From assembly GCA_016648135.1 (NCBI GenBank), contig JADDOH010000467.1, positions 43,973 to 107,972 of the forward strand: 64,000 bases of DNA, written 5' to 3'. Made by a program: the position numbers and the translations under genes. Below the pieces are notes generated by a model that saw only the letters and a list, made by a program, of their open reading frames with translations, had not been told where the DNA came from and searched no databases. The DNA is from Agrypnia vestita. Taxonomy: Eukaryota; Arthropoda; Insecta; Trichoptera; Phryganeidae. Shown in pieces: positions 34,301 to 45,500 of this stretch (position 1 is its first letter; each line of letters starts with the position of its first letter).

Positions 34301-36865
34301 TTACGGAAAACTAAAATATATCTTAGTTTTCTAAGATTAAATAAAACAAAATCACTTTCTTTAAAACTCAAGCTAAGCGAAACCAGTTGGCGTTGTTTTA
34401 ACAAAATTCATGGTTTTATATCAACTTGTAGTTTGTGTTTTATTTAATCTGATATGTCAAACCATAAAGTGATTGCTTTCTACGGAAATATAATTAATAA
34501 TCTTGTAACCATGAGGATAGTCTTATAGCTAGTAGCAAAAACTTTACAGTTAGATTCCTGCCTTGATTTTGATTTGATCGAAAATTTGCAAACAGCCACG
34601 ACCTAAGATAAATAGTTATGGAGATATGCAAAATCAAAGTTTGCATTTTTTTAAATATTAAAATTATTACCTTTGTCATACGTTTCACAAACCGGATTAC
34701 TTGTCAGAGTTGCGAGGTCTTTCTTGCATATGAAATTTCTCGCAACATCACATCGTCCATCACTGTAGAATCCATCAGATGACATCACCACGCAATCCTC
34801 ACCACCATTGGGATCATTTGGTTCATTGACAAGCCAGTTAGAAAAAGTCTCTGCTAACGGAGTGCCTATATATAAACACTATTTATATTAGCATCATTAC
34901 TAAAGGAACATTACAATTCTACAAGTCTAGTAATGATATTGAAGCAAATTATATAATATACTAGCTGTTCGTACCCGGCGTTGCACGGGTTGAGAATTAA
35001 GTTGAAAATAAATTTGTGGGGGGAAACAAAGGTTCCATTGTTTAAAAAACCTCTAATTAAAACAATGTTTCCATTTATTCAAGGCTGGGATGGATAGGAT
35101 GTCTAAGGAAGAAATGTGGCCTATTTTTTCCGTCGGGACTATGTATGCGAAATATAGGTCCAATTGGTCAAGCGGTGTAGATTTATACAGAAAATATATC
35201 TGGGGAGGGGTTAGAGGAGGAAGGGGAAATTTCGCCTATTTTACCCAACTGATCCTAAAAGATACGTATACAAAATTTGGGTCTGATTGGGTTACCCACA
35301 GGGGCCTGAAGAATAAGTTTCCAAATTTTGAGTTTGATCGGTCGAATGGTACAGATTTGCATTAAACATATATCAGGGGGAGGGGAAGGAGCAAAAGGGT
35401 CCTAAAGAATGTCTCCAATATTACAGTAAAATGTTTAGTGGGTTTTTACTTAGAATTTTTTGCATTTACAAATTCATTTAAAATATATAAAACACACAAT
35501 GTTTATTATAATAACATGTAAAAGTGTTATAGCTATAGAGCTGATGCACTTCTAGCAGTAGAATAGGCGTTCTAGCCGCATGTAGAGTATTGTAGACTCT
35601 AAGGAATTGTAAATCGTAAAAAAGAATGTTGCGAAGAAGCAAATAGGTACATATTTTTAATTTGAAATCCAAAAGAATACACTTTTAATTGTGTATAATA
35701 ATATTATTCACCCAAATATTTGATTATGCACCATTTAGTGTGATGAAGGTTCCTTCTATGTATATGTCATGTATTCCAAGATGGACACTGTTGCCATTGG
35801 TGTGTGTAATCAGCGCTCGTTTTTCTTCCTCTGTAAATGGAGTCGCCAACTGCGCACCCTCTGCCGCACACATAAACACTGCATCATTCCACTTTTTCAT
35901 CTCTTTGTGGTATTTGTAAAAGGCCTCTGTGCTACTGTGATAAACATAGTCATTCCTAAAAAATGATGTGGATTGTCCAATAGCTGAAACTGTAAGAAGT
36001 CATTTGAAATTAATGAATTGTAGTATTATTAGCTTTTGCCAGAGAGCACTAACTAATAAGCTCCCTGTTCTAATATATAAAATCTTAATAATAAGCCTTC
36101 AACAGAATATCCTAACAGCTATAAAGTATATACTAATTTAATTTAATTTATAATTCAGCTTTTTCTTACATTTTTATATGTAGATATTATGTTTAAACAT
36201 TTATTTGGCTTTATTATTTATCTTTATTAATTATCCAGGCTTATCCCCCAATGATGGATAAGTAAATGCTCTATTGTGTTTGATTAATCTGCCACCTGGT
36301 TAATAATATAGATAATCGAACACACTAAACAAGATTTTTTTAAAATTATGTTTAAATTATTTTAATGTAAATACATCACATGATAAATATGTAAGTATTT
36401 AAAAAAAAACCTTTGACAAACTTCCACTACATGTATCTTAGTGATTGCATATTATTTCATCAATACAATATTAACTATATGTGCATATGTTTAAATGATA
36501 ATATATATAGATTCCTTTGACAAACTTCCTCAGTATGTCAAATCTGTCAACAAACTGCATCAGTCATTAACATTATCTGAAAATATAGAGTAAATCGGAT
36601 GGTTTGCTCTTGAAAATGCCATCAATATGCTCTCGAAAACATATTTGTGTGTTTTAGGTACATTATCAATCTAAAAACCTCCACTCTGGGCATCAGTTAA
36701 AAATATGTTTAATAATAATAAATCAATTTTGTCTATTGCATTGTGGCAGTTTTGTTTCTATAACTCTCTTATACAATATACAATAATTAATACAATATAT
36801 TACATACTTTGTTTTGCTTCGAGCGTGGACACAAAAAACAAGAAAAATATAATTTTCACAAACAT
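31109..36865 (-). CDS. Dual-CRD C-type lectin, immulectin-like, copy A (five exons)
   Basis: Spliced CDS: 36865-36808, 35989-35732, 34865-34671, 34258-34004, 31305-31109; 963 nt, 320 residues, all introns phase 1. Residues 1-17 form a signal peptide (MFVKIIFFLFFVSTLEA). CRD1 (about 30-165) has MCAAEGAQLATP, a GIHDIYIEGTF core, EPN at 120-122 and the cysteines DC, RC and IC. CRD2 (about 172-305) has KTCLAEQ, QPD at 271-273, LND at 290-292 and C...C pairs. Secreted two-domain lectins of this kind in Lepidoptera bind microbial sugars and promote melanisation, clumping or haemocyte attachment. EPN usually means mannose-type and QPD galactose-type binding. CRD1 lacks the usual WND triplet before its last cysteines (it reads GRCDVARNFIC). 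All splice sites are GT-AG. Copy B lies 2.4 kb downstream of the A promoter. Confidence 0.85.
31637..32117. mobile_element. MITE family C, complete copy
   Basis: 481 bp from CAGGGTGTCTGATAGCTAGC to GCTACTAGATACGAGATACCTG, flanked by TATA (31,633-31,636 and 32,118-32,121). The two halves are imperfect inverted repeats of each other, including TTTACACTTTGGGTGAGATG. In intron 4 of lectin A and absent from lectin B. The TA/TATA duplication suggests a Tc1/mariner-type source. Confidence 0.7.
32130..33460. other. Intron 4 of lectin A, with a half copy of family G
   Basis: A half copy of family G lies at 32,515-32,600 (AGAGTTTTCTGGGGTATTCT, GGATCCCATCGC). From about 33,235 on the sequence aligns with copy B intron 4 from about 39,930. 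No exon seen. Confidence 0.55.
33467..33742 (+). repeat. Repeat family P, precisely bounded copy
   Basis: 276 bp from CTAACCCATAAAAACCAAG to CAGACGCTACGAG, flanked by TAAAAA on both sides (33,461-33,466 and 33,743-33,748). The paralogous intron in lectin B has a single TAAAAA (40,136-40,141) and no insert. Confidence 0.75.
33755..33865 (-). pseudogene. Short repeat piece, LINE-tail-like, shared by both lectin introns
   Basis: CAGAGACTGTATGAAGACAG to CCTAGGATAAGGAGGTGAAA. The matching piece in copy B is 40,145-40,290, so it predates the duplication. Strand uncertain. Confidence 0.35.
34004..34258 (-). CDS. Lectin A exon 4 (CRD2, N-terminal half)
   Basis: Encodes EYFYSSKLNRCYKVHKTAKN to INGEFRTSS. 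Acceptor TTTTTCAG, donor G|GTTAGC. Confidence 0.87.
34510..34660 (+). repeat. Family C-related fragment in lectin A intron 3
   Basis: GTCTTATAGCTAGTAGCAAAAAC, shortened here to its key part TAGCTAGTAGCAAAAAC, then ATTCCTGCCTTGAT. Related to 6,360-6,545. Absent from copy B. Confidence 0.5.
34671..34865 (-). CDS. Lectin A exon 3 (CRD1, EPN motif)
   Basis: Encodes TPLAETFSNWLVNEPNDPNG to SNPVCETYDK. Acceptor TATATAG, donor G|GTAATA. Confidence 0.87.
34961..35405 (-). mobile_element. Helitron-like element in lectin A intron 2
   Basis: On the minus strand it ends ACCCGTGCAACGCCGGGT (stem ACCCG/CGGGT), then ACGAACAG and CTAG, with host T next. The body holds two to three diverged units of the 130-bp repeat seen at 29,245-30,272. 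Copy B lacks it. The 5' end is not defined. Confidence 0.6.
35732..35989 (-). CDS. Lectin A exon 2 (CRD1, N-terminal half)
   Basis: Encodes RNDYVYHSSTEAFYKYHKEM through IYIEGTFITLN. The acceptor is CTTACAG; a second AG six bases in (TTTCAG) would drop two codons without changing frame. The donor is G|GTGCAT, weaker than the others. Confidence 0.85.
35990..36807. other. Intron 1 of lectin A
   Basis: AT-rich, 818 bp, partly alignable with intron 1 of copy B (TTAATAATAAGCCTTCAA in both). No other feature. Confidence 0.6.
36808..36865 (-). CDS. Lectin A exon 1 (signal peptide)
   Basis: ATG at 36865; 19 codons plus one base, then the donor GTATGT. The start is supported by the hydrophobic core IIFFLFFV and by the same arrangement in copy B. 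Confidence 0.85.
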
Positions 36866-36940
36866 TTTGAGTAGAAGCATGTATCACCGCTTCACAAGAG
36901 ACTTATCAAGACACTAACAACTAGTAGGGTCAAATAATAA

Positions 36941-36947
36941 TTTTATA
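36941..36947 (-). promoter_or_regulatory. Possible TATA box of lectin A
   Basis: TATAAAA on the minus strand, about 80 bp before the ATG. Copy B has only TAAAAATA at the matching place. Confidence 0.35.
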
Positions 36948-36985
36948 TTACTGCGTCGTTTTTAAATAGATAAACATTATTGGTG

Positions 36986-36991
36986 TTATCA
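36986..36991 (-). promoter_or_regulatory. GATA motif upstream of lectin A
   Basis: TGATAA on the minus strand (in ACTGATAACA), conserved in copy B at 49,351-49,356. A second motif, AGATAA, is on the plus strand at 36,968-36,973. GATA factors often act with Rel proteins on insect immune promoters. Confidence 0.4.
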
Positions 36992-37075
36992 GTAACCTCA
37001 GACCTGCAAAATAAATGGAATAATTACGAATCAGGGAAAACCAAAATCATTTTCAATTAGATTTCAATTACTGCA

Positions 37076-37085
37076 GGGACTTCCC
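37076..37085 (-). promoter_or_regulatory. kappaB-like (Rel/NF-kB) site upstream of lectin A
   Basis: GGGACTTCCC fits GGGRNNYYCC exactly and lies about 211 bp before the start codon. Copy B has GGGACATTCC at the aligned position. Confidence 0.5.
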
Positions 37086-37231
37086 CCAATACTAATATCT
37101 ATGTTTATAAAACAATAAAACTTGTTATTTTCATGTAAGATAAAGAAATTTTTGCTAAATTTGTTTTTAGTAATTAGATCTTGAAATACAGTATAGTCTA
37201 TGTAATCAGGATCCACGATTGCTTGCCCAAC

Positions 37232-37666
37232 GTAACTTGGCGTGCGGCGAATTTTGAACTAAAACCCGCCCCGCTCGCACCCGGCGGTAACCCCTCACCC
37301 TGTCATTCAGTTCATTCTCGTCTTTGAGCGCGAACTGTGTCATCTTGATTACCAATATACACTGAATCATTATGTCCAAAACATCCTAAACAGTCCGGGA
37401 TGGTGCAAGAACAATTGCCAATGAAGTATTAAAGTTTTGCGAAGCTGAAAAAGCGAATAATGGACCAATATTACCGTCTGACAGTTTGACAGATAGAACG
37501 GCCGACATTACTGCGTGGTTTCTTTAGTGCTGCCCGACCAAATGTCTGTATTTAATACGACACCGGTCACCGGACATTCTGTACATTATGTATTGTGTAA
37601 TAAATTTACACCCTGACAACTTCTGTTACACGATAGCGACGCCCTCCCTCGCATGCCTAGTTTTAT
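37232..37666 (+). mobile_element. Family T element, copy 2
   Basis: GTAACTTGGCGTGCGGCG on the left and CCTCCCTCGCATGCCTAGTT on the right; the internal AATTGCCAATGAAGTATTAA matches copy 1. Located between the two lectin genes. Confidence 0.6.
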
Positions 37667-37834
37667 AGTGGTACGTCTATATAAACCGAACCTCCAGTAA
37701 TATGAACCATTAGGTTAAAAAGGCAAGATGGGAATAGGGATCCACACGCAACAATGATTAGTCAATCTGTGAAGTGACTTTCGGAAGTGAAGGAGCTTCA
37801 CTTCTGAAACATGTAGAATTTTTATAATAAAGGC

Positions 37835-38060
37835 ATTAGATTTCTTATACGCTGCGATCGACTTCTATAATGGGATCCCTAATTCCATAAAGGAATTAAA
37901 TAGTGTGGAACTGGTCAATAAACGGTTGAAGGGACTTGTGTTGGAGAGGAGATAACTGTTTGACAAGTCAATGTGATTATATTTAATATGTGTACCCATT
38001 TATTTTACTGTATTTCCTGTCCCCTTATACCAGCATACAATTGCCGTTTGGGGACATGAT
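37835..38060 (+). pseudogene. LINE C-terminal fragment and 3' UTR
   Basis: Reads AAIDFYNGIPNSIKELNSVE then LVNKRLKGLVLERR and a stop at 37,954, the FYN.LP..I motif near the C-terminus of CR1/jockey-type LINEs. A 3' UTR with GTCCCCTTATACC follows. Severely 5'-truncated. Confidence 0.6.
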
Positions 38061-38875
38061 ATTTAATTTTTTATTTTAATTACATAATTATTAATGTTTA
38101 CATTTCTCTGCAGATAATGTTTACATTTCTCTGCAGACCAGAGAAATTTTTTTGTGCAAAATTCCCTTGATCACCTTGAGTATTTAAAATTATATAGCTA
38201 ACTTTTTCAATAGATTTCATATTTCGAGTTGTTGAATTTAAAGTGGTGGGATTGATAATGCCCTCACAAAGCGAAACACTTCTCATAGAGATTAGACAAA
38301 GTAGAACTAAAAAACGAATGTGTTTTTTTTTTATTAATTTTTTTTTATGAGGTACTATTTAGATACAATTTGTACATGTTTAATATAATAATATGTATGT
38401 ATAATGAAATTGTTGATATTATTGTTCTTAGTCCTCCTCATTGGGGGTTCCTGTGCTGGGTTTTATTTTCGAATGTTTGTTATTTTAGTTTTATGAGTAA
38501 AAGATGCATGTAAAAGAGGCACACCCATATCGCAATTTGATAATTATTTATCATAGTATTGATACGAAGACATTTACATATACATACTTACATATTTATA
38601 TGTATTATTGTAGTCAGAATTTATCACTAATTACAATAATTTTACATAAAAGTACATTTATGGCATTTTGTTGCATTGATTGCACAGAGTAATGCATTTT
38701 GCAAATGTTTTTATTTTCCTGGTGAACAGAGATCACCAAAAAATTTAAAATCACATCAAGAGAAAACTATTTATTTTCTATCCTGAAGAAAATAGTGAGA
38801 TTTTTTTTTATATACACAGTTAACATTTAAATAGAAAATACTGCAATGGGCTCACTGTATTGTGAAAAGCAAGAT
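38060..38875. other. Intergenic, short direct duplication
   Basis: TACATTTCTCTGCAGA occurs twice around 38,098-38,140. Small frames here have no domain. Confidence 0.45.
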
Positions 38876-38879
38876 CTCT

Positions 38880-39000
38880 AGAACTCTTCAAAGCAGATTC
38901 GAGGGGATCCTTCTCCAGTGAAGGAATAATCCTCCTTTTAAAAATTTGATTCACATATCTCAATAGTGTAACACATGTCTCGTTGAGACTAGCTTAAGTT
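38880..39000 (+). repeat. Repeat family S fragment
   Basis: Contains CACATGTCTCGTTGAGACTAG, key part GTCTCGTTGAGAC, aligned with the GTCTCATAGAGACGAAGC end of the family. Confidence 0.4.
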
Positions 39001-39050
39001 AAAAATGTACTTGCAAATAAATAAAATACAATTATTTTTTCTTTTATATG

Positions 39051-39056
39051 TTTATT
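39051..39056 (-). terminator. Poly(A) signal of lectin B
   Basis: AATAAA on the minus strand about 250 bp after the lectin B stop. Some of this distance is the family H insertion. Confidence 0.45.
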
Positions 39057-39174
39057 TATAGACACTGATGTATGAAAATGGTATAGGTGTGAAATGCGAA
39101 CCGTTCTGGACCAAATCTGTCTGAACCAAAGATGATTGTCGTTAAAATTATTTCTATTAATGACCTTTCGATAA

Positions 39175-39297
39175 GAGTTTGATCAGTAGTAATAGTTAAG
39201 CAAAAAGTATAGATTTTTACGAAAATGGGTTGTTTGATTGGTGGAAAATGCAAAAATCTATGCTTATTTCTTAACTACTGATCAAACAACTGGCCCA
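39175..39297. mobile_element. MITE family H in the 3' UTR of lectin B
   Basis: GAGTTTGATCAGTAGTAATA to CTGATCAAACAACTGGCCC, with inner AGTATAGATTTTTACG and CAAAAATCTATGCTT. The aligned 3' UTR of lectin A (near 31,090-31,105) lacks it, so insertion followed the duplication. Confidence 0.65.
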
Positions 39298-39308
39298 TAC
39301 TCTTGAGC

Positions 39309-39505
39309 TTAAGAAACATCAGGATATACGATCTTATAAAACCGTGATCCAAGAGTTTTCTCGCAAAAGAATATGCACCTCGTTTCACATCTAAGATCAT
39401 TTAATTTTCCATCCCTGTTCATGGTACCGCAATGTTCTACTCCCCCGTAATTATTAGGCTGACCATTCATCCATTCTTCATAGCCAACATCTGAAAGAGA
39501 CTGTC
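39309..39505 (-). CDS. Lectin B exon 5 (CRD2, QPN and LND motifs, C-terminus)
   Basis: Encodes QSLSDVGYEEWMNGQPNNYG to KIVYPDVS and a TAA at 39,309-39,311. Acceptor TTTTTCAG. Confidence 0.87.
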
Positions 39506-42500
39506 CTGAAAAACATAAAAAAATTGACTCAGTTAGAAGGAAAATTTATCGTGAGGATTAATTTACAAAATCATGTCTGCTATGAATTAATCAATTAATT
39601 AATTAATTAATTAATTAATTGATTAATTAGTCATTAATCTCTATAATGAAAAACTCTCGATAATTTAAAAATTTACTCTCTATAACAAAATAGTTCACCC
39701 TCTATAGCGAAAAAATCGTACACTCCCACTGAAACAGGGATGGAATGTATGACATCCCAACTTTCGATGTATGAACACGGATGAGGTTAGGTAACATCGA
39801 GTTAGTTTTTTTCCTGCCAAGAAGACCTGCAGCCAATAGACCAAAGGGTTATTACAAGATTAAAAACTACTGCAATATTGTATCGGAGACGTGTATTGTA
39901 GCGAGTTGTCTTATGTTATGTGTAGGTTATATCCATTGTTGGATCACTATCTCTGCGGAATTACAACTAGACTGATATTAAAGAGATGAATACCATAAGA
40001 TTTTTAATTTGAGACCATCATTCCCACATGAATGTAAATTAATGGATCCTAAGGAAGCCCAAGATCACCAATTAAAAATCTCATGACATCCGGCTTCAAA
40101 ACCAGCAACCCTGGAGGGAATTTGGCTGTTGGGAATAAAAAGCAACAGAGACTGCATGAAGACAGATTGGCTCGTGATAGTCAACAAATACCAAAACGGC
40201 GCAAGGAATGGAAGCGCCTTGTCGAGGTATGTCCACTGTGCCTGTGCCCACAACCATCCTAATATAAGGGGATGAAAATGATGATGAACGGGAAAGATAT
40301 CTGAATTTTTTTATAAATATGTTTGTCAAAGAAATTATTGGCCCTAATAATTTATTCATCATCTTCATCCCCATCTCTTAGTTGGGTCGGGGGCCCAAAG
40401 ACTCGACAAGGTGCTTCCATATTCTCCTGTCTTGTGCTGCTTCCGTACGAGTTAACCAATCCAGACCCCATAGTGTTTTCATACACATTTATGTTGTTGT
40501 TTCTCCCAGCTAAATCTGGGGCAAACCACCTTCCTTCCGGGGTTGCCAAGAGGATACTTCTTGGTATTCGTTTTCCTGGCATTCTTAGCACATGTCCAAG
40601 CTATCTCATTTGTGATTTTTCTATATGTAAGAGTCAGGGGCGTGCAATGAGAACAAGAAGTATGACTTTTATTTAAACATATACATTCTCCTTCCTGGGT
40701 TTCATATCCGTGGGATTGGTTTGCAGCAAAGCGCATCTCCTTCTCCATTCTGCTTGGTCTCCGGCGATCCTCTTCAGCTCTGTGTAGGAGGCACAATTCA
40801 TATCTTGGCACACTTGCTCAAGATATTCACGGCAAGGGCACCCTCTGGCAATCTTTCCCTCTACCATTCCCTCCAGTATAGTTTTGAGCAGATTTTCATG
40901 CCTTTTCGAGATGGTATCCATAATGTGCCTGATTTTATCGATCCTGCTGAGAACCTCTTCATTCGTAATGTGATCTCTCCAGGAAATTCCTAGGGCACGT
41001 CTGTAGGTCTACATCTCGAAGGCTTCTAATCATTTTTTTCTCTGTCGCCAATACACCATGTCTCACATCCATACAGCAAAATACTCCACACATATGTTTT
41101 TATTAATTGCTTGCGGAGCTTTAGGTTTATATTGTTGGATTCAAAAATCTTCGATTTTTTGTTAGATGCAAGTTTTGCTTGGTGGATGCGACTGTCTTTT
41201 GTATGGCCATCCCATGTGATTTTATTCCCAAGATAGACAAACTCTTTTGCGTTCTTAATTGCAAATCCTGACATTAGTATGTTCATTTGTCGTTCGTCTC
41301 TGCCTACGGTTATCAATTTTGTTTTATCCTTGTTTATTCTCATATTGAACTTAGTATTTTGGATATTCTCCATAGTTTCCAATGCCTCTTTTAGTTCATC
41401 CTCACTTTCTGCGATTAGAACAATGTCGTCTGCAAACCTTATCATATCAATTTTTTGGCCATGAATTCTAACGTCTCTTCTGCGGCCTATTTCTTCTCTT
41501 ACTTCGTCTAATACATATTCGTCATTTAAGACGTAGTCGTCAAATACATATACATATGTATTTGGAAAAAAAAAAGAAATTAAATATTTATCTGGCAGAA
41601 TATTATGAAATATTAAAATCTGAATAAAATGTCAATTATTGTGATAGGAATATTACGAGATATATCTCTCACTTGGATTTGTTTTCAAAATATATGCTCA
41701 GGAAAAAGTTATGCTTCTTGTTCTCAGTGCACGCCCCTGGTAGGAGTAGGTGACTCTCGCTACCTACCTTAGAAAACTCATCGAGGCAGCCTGGATCCTT
41801 GCTCTCATATAGCATTCAAAATATACATACATAGTTATCTTCTGGGATGAGTTTTCTGGGATGTTCTGCCATGTTTTTACAAATTTTCTGGCCAATATTA
41901 TGGATCCCATTGCAGGGTCCATCATCAGGGCTGATGTGTTACAAAACCGATGATGGACCTGCAATGGGATCCAAAACGTCGGCCAGAAAGGTCACAGAAA
42001 CATGGAGAATATTCCAGAAAACTCAAGCCAGAAGATTCCGAATGGCCGTGAAAACCTAATAATATTTTTATACATACTAGGCATGTCCAGAAAGTAAAGG
42101 TAGGACTCGATTTTTCTATTTTTTTAAAAGAATTGTATTTAAAAAAAAAATTATATAAAATAAAAAATTTAAAAATATATATACATTTACGTTTATGTAT
42201 ATGTAAGTTAATTTTCCACATAGTCACTTCTTGTTTTATGACTTCTTGAGGTATCTCGGTAACACTGAAGTTGAGTGACAAAAAAGCAAGGAATACGGCA
42301 GACAGCGGAGTTATTACCGGAGGCAGGTGGCCCACCAGCTGAACAAAGGTAAGTCGTAGATTTTCTACTTGGATCAAACTAAATTTTAAATCAATAAGAA
42401 AAAACCAAACGAGACTCAGGAGTATAATGAGCTACCTAAGTTACATCTCCTGTTACAATCGAGTTTAGAAAATCCTCACTCTCCAATTAAAATCATTGAA

Positions 42501-45500
42501 GGAACTCGCGAGCGCTAGTGTGCTGCTGTCAGTTATTTGGGAAATATCTTGCGCACAATTTTAGAAATCCCAGCGTTTCTGTAATTGTCTCGTGTAAGAA
42601 AGATCTGGAGAGTTGTGGAAACATCGCAGAAATTTCATCCACTGTCAATCGCCGGTTTTCACAAACAGTTTCCTCGATTTTTCGCACCAACTTATCAGTC
42701 AAAATTGAAGGTCTTCCACTCCTGTGATTGTCATGAAAATTTTATTTGCCTTCATTAAACTCACAACACAACTTGAACGCATTCGTTCGGTTCATAACAC
42801 CCTCATCATAAACAGTTTTGATCCGTGAAAAAATTTCAGTCGGTGTTTTTCCTTCTGCAAGAAGAAACCGGATGACTGCTTGCACCTTACACCTGGCGGG
42901 ATTTCTAATATACATATTTCACATAAACGGACACTACAAGGTCAGTTTTTGTACTACCGAGCCCCGCCAGTGCTTGTTGTGTTCAGGAGAACCCCCACTA
43001 CTGTACAGTATTGCCAATTTTGAAAAAAAAATCCACGGCTCCTGAGGGTAACAGTATTCTTACTTTCTGGACGTATCTCATAGTTATATTGATGTATAAA
43101 ATTGTGAAAGCTAACCTGAGGTTGTTCTGAAATCTCCGGTAAATAAAAGGTCACTGAAATCAAGAAATACATAATTCTTATTTTGAGCTCCCTTAAAAAA
43201 TTCCGGAGGATACGATTTCAGAGTCTCTACGTAGAAGGCTGCTTCATCAGCACTGTTGATTATACCAAGGTGTGATTGTTCTGCCAGACAAGTTTTTAAA
43301 GCGTCAAACCAATTCTTCGCTTGCTTGTGAACTTTATAACAGCGATTCATCTTTAATGAATAAAAATATTCTGAAAAAATATAAATATCATGAAAACTAA
43401 AATATGTATATTTGTACCAGGGTATATACTTATGTACAGAAAACTAAAAAATATATAGGTATATGCAACTCAGAAAATTTCTATAAAAGTAATCCTCAAA
43501 ACCACAATTTTAACAGGACCAAAGGACAGATGAAGTATTCAACAAATTTGATGTATTTGATATAAAACAAATTTATGCAAATACTACTCTTAAATACACA
43601 GACAAACACAAAAATACACAGTTTAAACCGTCTCAATAAAACAGTGGATCCAAAACAAGGGGAGTGATAAAATAAGCACACTTACCCAAACACACCAACA
43701 CACACTGTAACCTCATATACAATATACTTCATCAAATACAAATAATTATTTTACTATATATCTACATACTAGGAATGTTGCGAATGTTCGCATCCGCATC
43801 CGCAATCGCGGAATTTCCGCATGGATTTAGACATCCGCATCCACTTTCGCATCCGCAATAACCAATGCGGAGCTTTTGCGGGTGCTTGCACGATGGAACA
43901 GTACATTTTACATGTTTGAGCGTTTTTAAAAGTAAACGATGCGTTAAGTCTTTATATTAATGACAGTGACATTGACCCATTTATGCCAGAAGAGTGGAAA
44001 ATCACAGAATGCTGTGTTGAGCTGTTGAAAACTTTCGAAGTAAGCAGCTCTCAGAACCTCATATCATCAGTGATTCCAATAATTCAAATGCTTATGAAAA
44101 AAATTATGACCATTAAACAAAATCACAGGATACTGATCCAATTCGGCTGGCGGTAACGACTATGGAAAATGAAGTTTCAGCTAAATTTTCTATTTCGGAA
44201 GAGAACAATTTATATGTAATATCCACTTTTTAGACCCTCGCTGTAAGCACAAATTATTGGTTAAAGAAAAGATAAAAGATGAAATATTGAAGATGAGAAA
44301 TATTGATGATTCTCCAATATCATCTAGACATTTCGAAAAAGCGCAAAAAATGAGAATGAAAGATTCCCTGGAAAAAGATTCGGAACACCAAGGGACGTCC
44401 GGTACGGTCAGTAAGACTTGCTTGAAAAGCGGTCTTGCCATGTGAAAGTGAAGAAATCAAATGAAGAATCACTTGACACCTCCGATGCTGTTCTCAAGAA
44501 GAAATTGCTCTCATATCGCAATTAAAAAGACTGAATATTTCAGAAAGCCCACTTAAGTGGTGGAGCGTTAATCGAGGTAATTTAAAAATATTATCTGAAC
44601 TATCACGCAGATATTTATCAACTCCTTGAACCTATTGAACAATTATTTAGTGGCACGGGATTAATTTGTAAACCCTTGAGAAACAAGCTGGAGCCTGAAA
44701 AGGCAGCAACATTTCTTTTCATTAAATATAATGCACCAATTTTTTAATTTAAGTATTAAATTTTTTTATATTCTATAAAAATATTAAAAAATTACCATCT
44801 CTTTCATTTATTCATGTAATTAAACTAGGTATCTCTAAAAAAAACTTGAGATCCGCATCCGCGGATGTAAGCCTCAAAAAATCGGCATCCGCATCCGTAT
44901 CCGTGGATGTTAAAAAATATGCATCCGCAACATCCCTACTACATACTATGTTTTGAACCTACACACTATTGTAAACTATGCCTGTCTCAACACAGATATT
45001 TCTAGTGAGACAGGCTCAGTCCAACCAACAAATGTATTCAACTTAAATAGAAATAAACAAATAAATAGTAGCTTGTTGATCTTGTGGTTAGGACTCTCGC
45101 TTCGTGATCCAAAGGTCGCGGGTTGGAATCTCACTCCAGACCAGCAAGTTAGTCCTATTTCCATAGCACAAGCGTATAGCTTAATTTGAAAATACATAGT
45201 AATTTAATTACATACGTATTTCCTGTTCGCATCTCTATTTAAAAATTAATAAACCAGGGGTGTGCAGTGAGAATAAGAAGCAAGACCATTTCCTAGGCAT
45301 ATATTTTGAAAAGAAACCGACGTAAAGGATATATCTCGTAATATTCCTATCACAATAATTAACATATTATTCAGATTTTAGTATTTCATAATATTCTGCC
45401 AGATCAATATTTAATTTCGATTTTTTTTCCAAATATGTGTTTAACCGTTTGAGTGCCAAAAAATTCATACAGTTGCTTGTAAAATGCCACCAAAAAAACA

